Positions 17,939-25,983 of a DNA stretch of 54,450 nucleotides are shown here, one piece after another (the stretch's first letter is position 1; every line of letters begins with the position of its first letter). The notes beneath the pieces are model-generated. The model had not been told where the DNA came from. It saw only the letters and a list, made by a program, of their open reading frames with translations, and made no database searches. Position numbers and translations under genes: made by a program. Source of the DNA: Dethiosulfatarculus sandiegensis (GTDB lineage: Bacteria > Desulfobacterota > Desulfarculia > Desulfarculales > Desulfarculaceae); assembly GCF_000931935.2 (NCBI RefSeq), contig NZ_AZAC01000048.1, positions 1 to 54,450 of the forward strand. The letters run 5' to 3'.

Positions 17939-19006
17939 TTATTGTTCGGTTTCTTCCCCGGGTTCCTGTGCCTCCGCCGGCGCCACTTGGGGCAGGTTGT
18001 GCAACACCCTGAGCCTGTTTTCAATCTCCAGGGACAGGTCTTTGTGCTCCCGCAGGTAATTGGCCGCATTCTCCCGGCCCTGGCCCAGGCGTTCCTCGCC
18101 ATAGGAGTACCAGGCTCCGGATTTTTCAACTATATCGGCATCTACACCCAAATCCAATATTTCGCCTGTTTTGTTGATGCCCACTCCGAAGAGAATGTCG
18201 AACTCAGTTTGCCTGAAAGGCGGGGCAACCTTGTTTTTGACCACCTTCACCCTGGTCCTGTTTCCGATTTCCGAATCGCCGGATTTGATTTTACCGATCC
18301 GCCTGATGTCCAGGCGTAAGGAGGAGTAGAACTTAAGGGCGTTGCCGCCGGTGGTGGTTTCGGGGTTGCCGAACATGACCCCGATTTTCATACGAATCTG
18401 GTTGATGAAGATCACCGATGTGCGACTTTTGCTGATTACACTGGTGAGTTTGCGCATGGCCTGGCTCATGAGCCTGGCCTGAAGGCCCACGTGGCTGTCG
18501 CCCATTTCGCCTTCCAGCTCGGCCCTGGGCACCAGGGCGGCCACCGAGTCCACCACCAGGATGTCCACACCGCCAGAACGGACCAGGATTTCAGTAATGT
18601 CCAAGGCCTGCTCGCCGGTGTCGGGCTGGCTTACCAAAAGCTCATCCACATCCACACCCAGCTTGCGGGCATAGGATACGTCCAGGGCGTGTTCCGCATC
18701 CACAAAGGCTGCTACGCCTCCGGCTTTTTGCGCTTCTGCTATTACGTGCAGGGCCAGGGTGGTCTTGCCCGAGGATTCCGGGCCGTAGATCTCGACAATC
18801 CTGCCCCTGGGGATTCCTCCCACGCCCACGGCAAGGTCCAAACCCAGGGATCCGGTGGAGATGGAGCTTATGTCCTGGGCCACCTCGGCAGCACCCAGGC
18901 GCATGATGGCGCCTTTGCCGAAATTCCTTTCAATCTGCTTGAGGGCCGCGTCAACGGCCTTGTCCCGATCCTGCACCGGGTCTTTTCTGGCGTTTTTTCC
19001 AGCCAT
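17939..19006 (-). CDS. recA: recombinase RecA
   Basis: RecA forms filaments on single-stranded DNA for homologous recombination and for triggering LexA self-cleavage. It has 355 residues. Walker A is GPESSGKT (75-82), loop L1/L2 regions include [25 protein letters not shown]-like and [18 protein letters not shown] stretches, and the acidic C-terminal tail is typical. It lies in the order cinA-thpR-recA-alaS; cinA-recA linkage is widespread. No clear LexA box was found by eye. Certain. Confidence 0.98.
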   Translation of the reverse strand: [355 protein letters not shown]

Positions 19007-19024
19007 GTTTTTTTGTCTCCACCC

Positions 19025-19600
19025 CTAGACTAGGGTTTTTTTGAAAACAGGTTCATATATGGCGCCTTTAGGCGTTAGTGTACTTTTCATAAGGGTAACC
19101 CGCTCCGCCAAAAAGGAAGGTCCTTTAAAGGCGGCCAGGGACAAAAGCGCTTCTGCCAGCTCATTTTGCCCGGCCGGAGGTGCGCCCCGTCTGGACCTTC
19201 GCATCCTGCCCAAGGTAATGTGGGGTTTGAATCCGCGTTTTTCCGGTTCAAACCCCAGGGGCGCCAGGGCGCCCTCCAGGTCCTTGGCCAGCCGGGCCAT
19301 GCGGTCCGTTTCTCCGGAAAGCCCCATCCAGATAACCTGGGGACTCCTTCTTTTGGGAAAGGCTCCCACTCCCTCTGCAACCAGGGGGAAGGGCCCCATA
19401 TCCCGGCAGACCCGGGTCAGCCTTTCCTGGATCTCCGGTAAAAGGTCCTCTCCAACCTCACCCAGGAATTTGAGAGTGATGTGAAGAGAATCGGGTTTAA
19501 CCCATTTTACCCTACTCTCGGTGCGGGCGAGATTCCTGATTAGCGAATCCGCGGCTTTGCGCACCTTTTCCGGAAGCTCAATGGCTATAAAGGAACGCAT
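19025..19600 (-). CDS. thpR: RNA 2',3'-cyclic phosphodiesterase (2H family)
   Basis: A small 2H phosphoesterase of 191 residues, historically called 2'-5' RNA ligase. Its two catalytic HxTx motifs are HITLKFLG (about 45-52) and HITLGRMR (about 126-133). The N-terminus MRSFIAIELPEKVR is typical of the family. The gene overlaps cinA by 23 bases and ends 18 bases before the recA start, so it is part of the same transcript. Confidence 0.93.
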   Translation of the reverse strand: MRSFIAIELPEKVRKAADSLIRNLARTESRVKWVKPDSLHITLKFLGEVGEDLLPEIQERLTRVCRDMGPFPLVAEGVGAFPKRRSPQVIWMGLSGETDRMARLAKDLEGALAPLGFEPEKRGFKPHITLGRMRRSRRGAPPAGQNELAEALLSLAAFKGPSFLAERVTLMKSTLTPKGAIYEPVFKKTLV

Positions 19601-20840
19601 GATCCTCTGTAAAGCGGCGAAGCCAGTCCAGGGCCGTGTGGGCGGCCTGGAGTTTAACCTGCTCTCTTGAGCCGCTGAAAAGGTAACCCTTTGTCATGAC
19701 CTTTTCTTGATGGCATAGGCCGAAGTATACCGTACCAACGGGTTTTTCGGGACTGCCTCCGCCCGGCCCGGCGATGCCGGTGACCGAAAGGCCCAGGTCG
19801 GTGCCCGCTCTTGAAGCTGCTCCCAGGGCCATTTCCCTGGCGGTTTCATGGCTCACCGCTCCATGTTCGGCCAGGGTTTGGGAAGAGACTCCAAGGAGTT
19901 CTTCCTTGGCCTGGTTGGAATAGACTATATAGCCGCGCATAAAAAAGCTGGATGACCCCGCCACCTCGGTAAGGCTGTGACCGATCAGCCCGCCTGTGCA
20001 GGATTCGGCCAAGGCCAGGGTGAGGTTATGATCGGCCAGGGCATGGGCCGTGGTCTGGGCCAGGGTTTGACCGCCTTTTGCCACCACATGACCGTCCAGC
20101 CTGCGATAGGCGGCCTTGAGCACTGCCGCAAGGTCTTGGTCGGCTTTTTGGTTTTGTTTTCCGCTAAGGGAAAAAATAACCGCCACCTCCGGGAAACGGG
20201 GATAATAACCTAAATTAAGGGAGGGGATGCCAAGCTCCCCGGCAATTCCTTTAAGCCTTTTCTGAACTTCAAGCTCATCTAAGCCGAATATTAAAAGTTC
20301 TCCGCTTTTGCGGATCTGATCCGGCTGGAATTGTTCAACCAGTTGGGGGATAACGTGATGTTCAGTTATATGGTGCATCTCCCGCGGCACACCGGGCATA
20401 AAATAAACCGGCTTGCCCTGGGGGGCGGTGAGTTTGAATCCCGCACTGGCCCTGCTTAAAACCTCTGCTCCCTGGGGCAGCCAGGTGAGGCGGTCTATGC
20501 CCTCGGGAGGTGTTTTACCCATGGACTGGAAAAAATAGCGCAGGTTTTTCACCATGCGTCTGGATTCCGCCAGGGGCAGGGCAAAGACATCGGCCGCGAC
20601 CTGTGCCGTTATATCGTCTTCCGTGGCTCCCAGACCCCCGCTGACCAAAACAAAGTCGGCTGAATCCAAGGCTTGCTTTAAAGCGGATTTGATAGCCGGG
20701 GGATCATCCCCCACTGTGATCATGGCCTTAACGTCAAGCCCCATGGGCCAGAGCCTGGCCGCTGCCCAACGGGCGTTTTCGTCAACCACCTTACCGCTTA
20801 CCAGCTCGTCGCCTATGCAGATAATAACCCCGTGTGCCAT
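19578..20840 (-). CDS. cinA: CinA family nicotinamide-nucleotide amidase / competence-damage protein
   Basis: A protein of 420 residues with two domains. The N-terminal MoaB/MogA-like (COG1058) domain has the SGGLGATEDDITAQVAAD motif near 67-86 and carries ADP-ribose pyrophosphatase activity in characterised members. The C-terminal CinA domain, with LALAESCTGGLIGHSLTEVAGSS-type sequence near 275-297 and TGIAGPGGGSPEKPVGTV, is an NMN deamidase. Together they serve pyridine nucleotide salvage. First gene of the recA transcript. Confidence 0.95.
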   Translation of the reverse strand: MAHGVIICIGDELVSGKVVDENARWAAARLWPMGLDVKAMITVGDDPPAIKSALKQALDSADFVLVSGGLGATEDDITAQVAADVFALPLAESRRMVKNLRYFFQSMGKTPPEGIDRLTWLPQGAEVLSRASAGFKLTAPQGKPVYFMPGVPREMHHITEHHVIPQLVEQFQPDQIRKSGELLIFGLDELEVQKRLKGIAGELGIPSLNLGYYPRFPEVAVIFSLSGKQNQKADQDLAAVLKAAYRRLDGHVVAKGGQTLAQTTAHALADHNLTLALAESCTGGLIGHSLTEVAGSSSFFMRGYIVYSNQAKEELLGVSSQTLAEHGAVSHETAREMALGAASRAGTDLGLSVTGIAGPGGGSPEKPVGTVYFGLCHQEKVMTKGYLFSGSREQVKLQAAHTALDWLRRFTEDHAFLYSH

Positions 20841-20910
20841 CGGGCTTCCCCCATTTAAGGAGTCTTCGCAAGAGAAAGTGAATTCAAAAGGCAGTTTAAG
20901 CCAGTGATTT

Positions 20911-20939
20911 TAGCTAGCAGCCTGGAACTCGTTTGTCAA
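20911..20939 (-). promoter_or_regulatory. candidate sigma-70 promoter of cinA-thpR-recA-alaS
   Basis: On the minus strand a perfect TTGACA (20939-20934) is followed after 17 bases by TAGCTA (20916-20911), about 70 bases before the cinA start. The -35 context GTTGACAAAC matches that at the trxA promoter. The -10 is poor, so the call is tentative. Confidence 0.4.
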
Positions 20940-21069
20940 CCGTGGAGTAAGCCTTAGAAATTGCCCAAAAACAGACTCTGGACAAATAGCGTTTTACATA
21001 GGGGCTGTTTGAAGGGCCTTTGGCTCAGGCAGGCCGGATTAGGATAACACTAAAAGGCCTGCGGCCAGG

Positions 21070-21522
21070 TTAATCATTGTCGTCAAAATCGTCTGTCTCG
21101 GTGGTCGGGCTGAGTGGGGGTTCTGGAGCAGCCTCGGCTACTTTGAAAAAATTGACTCCCTCTGAACGCAGCATCTCTTCTTCGGCCGGAGTTGAAACCC
21201 CCCTGATATTTCTGGATTCACTGGCGCCGTAATGAATTTTCAACGCTTCGTTGGCAAATTGGGAACCCACGTCTTCAAAATCTTCCTTGATATGCCGCTT
21301 CAACGCCTGGCTGAGCATGCGCGCCGCCTCTTCCTGGTTGAAACCGTCTGTCTTGTGACTTTTTGCGATGCCAAAAGAGGAGGGGACCCGCCGCACACAG
21401 TCGTCTCCGCAGACAGGGCATACCACCATACCGCGACTGACCTGATCTTCAAGGTCCTCAAGGTTTTCAAACCAGCCTTCAAAAGAATGGCCGGCGGTGC
21501 ACTGTAAGTCAAATACAACCAT
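21070..21522 (-). CDS. DUF1178 family protein
   Basis: A protein of 150 residues of the DUF1178 family. It has an N-terminal zinc-ribbon-like domain with Cys pairs at CTAGH (residue 8) and CPVCGDDC (35-42), and a family-typical middle with ANEALKIHYG and RNIRGVSTPAEEEMLRSEGVNFFKV near the C-terminus. The tail is acidic. The ribosome site AAAGGAG is clear. No function is established for the family. It is preceded and followed by non-coding stretches and appears to be a single gene. Confidence 0.85.
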   Translation of the reverse strand: MVVFDLQCTAGHSFEGWFENLEDLEDQVSRGMVVCPVCGDDCVRRVPSSFGIAKSHKTDGFNQEEAARMLSQALKRHIKEDFEDVGSQFANEALKIHYGASESRNIRGVSTPAEEEMLRSEGVNFFKVAEAAPEPPLSPTTETDDFDDND

Positions 21523-21863
21523 CTGCTCTCCTTTAGGGCCTTTTTTTTATCATATCAGGCCGAAGCTTACTAGACCAGTCTGCTCCATAAGAGGCGAGGA
21601 TACAGGCAATATGTTGATTTTTTGCCGAAAAAACCTTCTAACAGGCATGCGGCAGATTGGCTTTTAAGGGCAAGCTCAAATGGGCGCTCCGGAATCCGCC
21701 CCAAGGTGCAGGGAAAACAGTCTTGGGGGAGGGGGGTGCGGGCTAGGTGGATGGATCCGTTTCTTTGTCGGGCGGGCCTGAAAATGAAGTCATCCGGCCA
21801 GGCCGGGCCACACTTCTCTTTTCGGGAAACGCTTGAACAAGAAGGTATATTTTTAAAATAAAC
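21523..21863. other. intergenic stretch without recognised features
   Basis: About 340 bases. Apart from the DUF1178 ribosome site at its left edge I see no gene or strong hairpin. A 79-codon frame on the plus strand (21622-21861) is low-complexity, lacks a ribosome site and is not supported. Confidence 0.5.
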
Positions 21864-22667
21864 TCAATTTTTCTTATTTTTGGCCTGATGCTCCCTCCAA
21901 AGGGATATTATTTCTTCAAAAACCGAAATTGGGGCGGCTCCGTCAATCGCCACTCCATTAATTATATAAGAGGGGGTTGATTGAAGCTGGAAAAGGGCTG
22001 CCTCCTCAGAATCCCTTTTCAGGCGTTCAGCCAGGGAAGGGTCGGCCAGATCCCTGGCCAGTCGGGCCCGGTCAATTTTCATTTCTTTGACCATGCGGTC
22101 CACCCAGGCCATTTTGTTCTTTTTTAGGTTTTCTTGATCAGCCATGGCCTTTTTATAAAAATCCCACGCCTTTTTCTGAGATTGTCTGGCAATGGCCTCA
22201 AAGTGAAGGGCCAGGTCTTTGGCAAACTCGTCGGCAGTCAGGTGACGCAGGTGAAATTTTACTTCACCGGGATGTTTTTTTTGCAGATAGGCCACAGTAT
22301 CCGCACCTTGGGCGCAGGCCGGGCAAAGGAAATTGGAAAAGCCCACCACGTCCACTTCTGCCTTGGGACTGCCCAGGCAAGGCCTGGCAGGGTCCATATC
22401 CGGCATTAAAGGAGAATCCAGATAGGCCATTACATTCTGACGCTGCCTGGCTTTTTGTTCTTCCAGATTGGCCTGCATGACTATATCCAACAGTTGCTTT
22501 TTGTTCTGCCTCAGGACTTCCAGAACCAGCTGGGGATTGGCTTTGAGGTATTCGGCTATTGCCTGTTTATCCGGTGGGGAGTCGGTGGGCGTGGGCTGGG
22601 TGCAAAGATGTTGGCAGCCACTTAGCAACAAAAATGCAAGCGGTATGAGCCAGACGGGTTTTAGCAT
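21864..22667 (-). CDS. DsbA-like thiol oxidoreductase lipoprotein
   Basis: An envelope protein of 267 residues with a thioredoxin fold. It has a lipoprotein signal (LLLSGC, Cys18), a helical spacer (about 35-80) of the kind seen in ScsC/DsbA-like proteins, then the DsbA-type domain with active site CPAC (C115-C118) in FSNFLCPACAQG and the cis-Pro loop STPSYIING near 231. It should act on disulfides in the periplasm, as an oxidase or, given the N-terminal helical segment, as an oligomeric isomerase; the choice is not possible from sequence alone. No DsbB is nearby. Confidence 0.85.
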   Translation of the reverse strand: MLKPVWLIPLAFLLLSGCQHLCTQPTPTDSPPDKQAIAEYLKANPQLVLEVLRQNKKQLLDIVMQANLEEQKARQRQNVMAYLDSPLMPDMDPARPCLGSPKAEVDVVGFSNFLCPACAQGADTVAYLQKKHPGEVKFHLRHLTADEFAKDLALHFEAIARQSQKKAWDFYKKAMADQENLKKNKMAWVDRMVKEMKIDRARLARDLADPSLAERLKRDSEEAALFQLQSTPSYIINGVAIDGAAPISVFEEIISLWREHQAKNKKN

Positions 22668-22849
22668 GATGAGTCCTTAGATATAGTTTGCTTGAGTTAT
22701 TTGCCTTTATCGGATAAAGCCTTGGATCCCGGCAAATCTCTCCGGGGGAGCGGATGCCGTTTGATGAACCGCAGACTTTGGCCAAGTGTTAAAGATCCTT
22801 CACCTTAAAAAATAGCGTAATTGAGCGAGACTGTCATTTAAAAGGCTTC

Positions 22850-23026
22850 ATGCTCGTCAACAGTCTGAATGCGGACTATGCCCCCCGAATCAAAACCATT
22901 GGGAAAATTTTAAGTGTGCCGGGGATCCCGAATGGCGGCTCAACGAATCGTGAGCTTTTCCCAAGGAGATTAATTCGAGCCAATCGGCATCAGAGAAATT
23001 CCGGGAGGAGTTTACCCGCAAGTTAA
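22850..23026 (+). CDS. possible small ORF, 58 residues
   Basis: An ATG at 22850, with AAAAGG about 5 bases before it, opens a 58-codon frame that ends inside the terminator hairpin of the next gene. The first half (LNADYAPRIKTIGKIL) reads like protein and the second half is rich in Arg, Asn and Ser. I recognise no family. The rest of the 390-base gap between 22668 and 23059 shows nothing else. Low confidence. Confidence 0.2.
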   Translation: MLVNSLNADYAPRIKTIGKILSVPGIPNGGSTNRELFPRRLIRANRHQRNSGRSLPAS

Positions 23027-23054
23027 AGGCGGAGCCTTAAAAAGGCCCCGCCTT
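23026..23054 (-). terminator. terminator of the ASKHA/2Fe-2S gene
   Basis: AAGGCGGAGCCT pairs with AGGCCCCGCCTT with one mismatch around a short A-rich loop, starting 6 bases after the stop codon of the minus-strand gene; three Ts follow on that strand. Confidence 0.65.
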
Positions 23055-23059
23055 AATTA

Positions 23060-25033
23060 TCAGCTTGTTTGGCTGACCGCTTCCTTGACCTTTCGCATGC
23101 GCTCAAGGGTCTCGGGGAACAGCCTCTTGGCCTCGGTGTGCGGGAAAAAGAGGCTGCCTGTGTAATTGTCCATATAACTTGGGGCGACCGAAAGTTCGAA
23201 ATTTGTCATTTTGTCTACAATATCTCCAACTTCCGCCCTCAACGGGTTGCTTAGCGCCACCAAGCGGGCGCCCAGCATGGAGCCGTTGCCCACAAAGGTG
23301 AAACGGTCCACAGGCAATTCCGGCAAAAGACCTATCAAAATGGCGCGTTCAATATTAATGGACTGGCCGAAACCGCCTGCCAGAATTACCCGGTCCAGGT
23401 CGCCTATGCTGAGCCCCACTCCCTCCAACAGGGTCATATAGGCCGAATACATGGCTCCCTTGGCGCGCATCAGGTTGTCGATATCCATCTCGGTCAGGGT
23501 GATATCCCGGTCAAGCTGGTTGTCCTTCGACCAGGCCAGGACATATTCGGGCCCGTCTTCACCAACCCGCACCCGATCGCTGACATGGTCCAGATCATAC
23601 CTGCCGCGTTCATCGATTATGCCGGTGAGTAAAAGCGAGGCCACCAGGGCGATCAGGCCGGAGCCGCAGATGCCTTTGGGCAGCGCCTTGCCCACCGTCA
23701 CCAGGGCCGGTTCACCGGTGGCCGGGTTGATCATAACGTTTTCCACCGCGCCCTTGCTGGCCCTCATGCCGAACTTGATGCCGCCGCCTTCAAAAGCCGG
23801 TCCGGCGCTGGCCGCGGCGCAAACCATCCAGTCTTGATTGCCCACCACGACTTCACCGTTGGTGCCAAGGTCGATGAAAAGGCTCAGCCTGGGGTCTTTG
23901 TGCATGCCAACACCCATGACGCCGGAGATGACGTCACCGCCCACATAGGAGGCCACCGAGGGGAAGACCAGCAGAGAGGCATGGTCGGGCAAGGCCAGGC
24001 CAAAACGGCTGGCCCTTACCGGCGGATAATAGGCCGCGGCCGGTACGTAGGGGTCCAGCCTTATGTACTTGGGCTCCACCCCCAAGAACAGCTGGGTCAT
24101 GGTTGTGTTGCCTGCCAGGGTGGCCAGGTTGACTTCGCTCAAGTCCACTTTGGTTTTGCTGGCCAGGGCTTTCAATACGTCGTTTATGGAGCCCGTGGCT
24201 GTTTCCTGCAGTCGTTTTAGGCCGCCGGGCTTGCCAGCATATACAATACGGCTGATTACGTCTTCGCCATAGCTTATCTGGGCGTTGAAATTACCCTCTG
24301 ACCCCAACACCTGGCCCGTGGTGAGGTCGATCATTTCGGCCCATACGGTTGTGGTGCCAAGGTCGATCGCTACGGCCAGGTTGCGGGCCGTGGTGTCGCC
24401 GGGTTCAACCCGGATAACATGGTTGCGGCTGGTTTTGGTGTCCACCGGCCGCATGATGGTGGTGGTGAGGTTCCAGTTGCCCTGGCGCCAGGCCTCGGGC
24501 AGATCGCGAATGGCTTCAAAGTCAAAGACAAAGTGCCTTTCACCCGCCTTTTTAAGGGAAGCAAGCAGGCGGGCTACATCGTTTCTGGCGTCGTCTAAAG
24601 TCGGAGGCTCGGCGCTGACCGCCAACTTGGTGAGGGCAGGGTCAAACCTGCCTTCCGCTTTGAGTTCCTTGGAGCCTATGGCCTGGGCCTGCTGGCTGCT
24701 GCCTGTGGCGAGCGCCTTTAAGGCCGCTTTGTCCAAGGCGGATTCAGTGGGGATGCGCACCACTATATCTTCGGTGACTTTGGAGGTGCAGGCCTGACGG
24801 ATGCCCTTGGCGGCATCCTCTTCGCTGATTTTTTCGCTGAGTCCGCCTTCAACCGCCCCGGATTCAACTATCACCCGGCATTTACCGCAGACTCCTTTTC
24901 CTCCACAAGAGGCGTTGATGTGAACCCCCGCTTCCAAGGCGGCGTCCAGAAGGAAAGTCCCAGGTTCCACTTGCATTTCGATCTCATAAGGCTCGAAACG
25001 CACTGTTACACGGCTTATGGATTCTTCACTCAC
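23060..25033 (-). CDS. ASKHA-domain protein with N-terminal 2Fe-2S ferredoxin (corrinoid-activator type, DUF4445)
   Basis: A protein of 657 residues like RACo and RamA-related activators, which reduce the cobalt of corrinoid methyl-transfer proteins with ATP. The N-terminal plant-type ferredoxin domain has C43-x5-C49-x2-C52 and a fourth Cys82. A linker follows and then the large ASKHA ATPase part with AIDLGTTTVWAEMIDL (about 219-234), LFIDLGTNGEVVVG and VILAGGFGQSINIERAI. I chose the GTG start at 25033 because AGAGGATTACTA lies just before it; an upstream TTG at 25069 has no such site. No corrinoid protein or methyltransferase is in the window, so the partner is elsewhere. Its leader can fold strongly. 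Confidence 0.88.
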   Translation of the reverse strand: MSEESISRVTVRFEPYEIEMQVEPGTFLLDAALEAGVHINASCGGKGVCGKCRVIVESGAVEGGLSEKISEEDAAKGIRQACTSKVTEDIVVRIPTESALDKAALKALATGSSQQAQAIGSKELKAEGRFDPALTKLAVSAEPPTLDDARNDVARLLASLKKAGERHFVFDFEAIRDLPEAWRQGNWNLTTTIMRPVDTKTSRNHVIRVEPGDTTARNLAVAIDLGTTTVWAEMIDLTTGQVLGSEGNFNAQISYGEDVISRIVYAGKPGGLKRLQETATGSINDVLKALASKTKVDLSEVNLATLAGNTTMTQLFLGVEPKYIRLDPYVPAAAYYPPVRASRFGLALPDHASLLVFPSVASYVGGDVISGVMGVGMHKDPRLSLFIDLGTNGEVVVGNQDWMVCAAASAGPAFEGGGIKFGMRASKGAVENVMINPATGEPALVTVGKALPKGICGSGLIALVASLLLTGIIDERGRYDLDHVSDRVRVGEDGPEYVLAWSKDNQLDRDITLTEMDIDNLMRAKGAMYSAYMTLLEGVGLSIGDLDRVILAGGFGQSINIERAILIGLLPELPVDRFTFVGNGSMLGARLVALSNPLRAEVGDIVDKMTNFELSVAPSYMDNYTGSLFFPHTEAKRLFPETLERMRKVKEAVSQTS

Positions 25034-25052
25034 TAGTAATCCTCTTTGTTTG

Positions 25053-25123
25053 GGTTGCGCCCTCGGCAAAGGTGTATATCACCTTTGTCCTGAAGGTGGA
25101 CCGGCGCTGGGCCGGGCGCAGCC
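25053..25123 (-). promoter_or_regulatory. structured 5' leader of the ASKHA gene
   Basis: On the minus strand the RNA before the GTG start can form a 10-bp closing stem between GGCTGCGCCC (25123-25114) and GGGCGCAACC (25062-25053) with one G-U pair. Inside it sits a perfect 7-bp hairpin AAAGGTG / CACCTTT (25086-25080 / 25074-25068). The ribosome site follows about 10 bases later. It resembles a cis-regulatory RNA but matches no riboswitch class I can name. Confidence 0.4.
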
Positions 25124-25299
25124 ACACCTTCCCCGCATTGATGGGATGATAACCCTTTTTTTAAAGGCCTTCAATTAAGTTTAGGCTAAAACCCTTATCT
25201 TTGCGGGGATAACCCCCTCGAAGAGAAGGTGGGCAGGGGGGGCGGGATTTGTATATATTGAGCTATGAGCTTGGGTTTTTGAGAAAGGGAAAGGTGAAA

Positions 25300-25668
25300 A
25301 TGCCGCTTGTTCGCACCGGCTCGGTGGATTTTGGTTTGAGCGCTCAAATTGAAGAAATTGGGCCGGATCTTTTAGTGATTGTAACGGGCGGCCCCTTGCC
25401 TCATATCGGCGCTGTGGCGGCGGCCACGCCAAGGAAAAGCCTTGCCGATCCGGCCAAGACAAGCGCTTCAACCAGTGTTTTTTGCTATGTGGGGCATAAA
25501 GAAGATGAGATAGCCCGTTTTCTGGCCCAGAATCTGGCTGCTCGCCTGAAAAGAAAAGTGCTGGTAACCGCAGGCATGCATTGGGAAAACCTTACGCCTG
25601 AGGGGATAAGCCAGGTGGAGGCCCAGACAGGAGAGCTGTTGACCGCCATATTAAACTCACTGACGTAA
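25300..25668 (+). CDS. LpdD-like domain protein (prenylated-flavin chaperone type)
   Basis: A small cytoplasmic protein of 122 residues. It resembles the LpdD (gallate decarboxylase subunit D) family, seen as PDLLVIVTGGPLPHIGAV, the PRKS box, a GHKEDEIARFLAQNLA stretch and VTAGMHWENLT. In the founding case LpdD supports a UbiD-type decarboxylase that uses prenylated FMN. No decarboxylase or flavin prenyltransferase is beside it here, so its role is open. The start is ATG 25300 after GAAAGGGAAAGG; the frame continues upstream without a ribosome site. It is divergent from the ASKHA gene. Confidence 0.65.
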   Translation: MPLVRTGSVDFGLSAQIEEIGPDLLVIVTGGPLPHIGAVAAATPRKSLADPAKTSASTSVFCYVGHKEDEIARFLAQNLAARLKRKVLVTAGMHWENLTPEGISQVEAQTGELLTAILNSLT

Positions 25669-25677
25669 TTGAAACTT

Positions 25678-25914
25678 TCAATCCACCCGGATGATTTTCA
25701 CCCTTTTACCCACCCAATGTGGGGGCAGATAAATGCGCCCTGAGTTGCCGCTTTGTTTTACCTGTTTGTCCAGCATTTCAAGGCCGTGGACCTCGAATTT
25801 TACTGACCCTAACTGGTTTTCGGCAAAGGCTTCCTGGTTTTTATCTTTAATGGTCTGGTCCGCATCCCGATTTTGGGTTTTGGGATAGGCCACTACGTTG
25901 TTATCTGGTTTCAT
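25678..25914 (-). CDS. small protein with DUF2080-like C-terminus
   Basis: A hydrophilic protein of about 78 residues from ATG 25914 (a TTG nine codons upstream is also possible; neither has a strong ribosome site). Its C-terminus (VKQSGNSGRIYLPPHWVGKRVKIIRVD in part: GNSGRIYLP, WVGKRVKII) matches the short DNA-binding-like DUF2080 proteins that are often found beside transposases, mostly in archaea. The N-terminal half is charged and without recognisable features. It is convergent with the LpdD-like gene and lies next to the hairpin array, which may be meaningful. Real gene likely, function unknown. Confidence 0.55.
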   Translation of the reverse strand: MKPDNNVVAYPKTQNRDADQTIKDKNQEAFAENQLGSVKFEVHGLEMLDKQVKQSGNSGRIYLPPHWVGKRVKIIRVD

Positions 25915-25983
25915 TTTTTCCGTGCGCGATTTAAAGTTCAAGTTTTCGGCAAGGCGGGACCGGGCAGCGCCTGGCCTGTGTGA

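Noticed and set aside
21622..21861. 79-codon plus-strand frame
   Set aside because: No ribosome site, no homology, composition unlike protein.
23024..25069. TTG start of the ASKHA gene at 25069
   Set aside because: The GTG at 25033 has a clear ribosome site and the extra residues match nothing.
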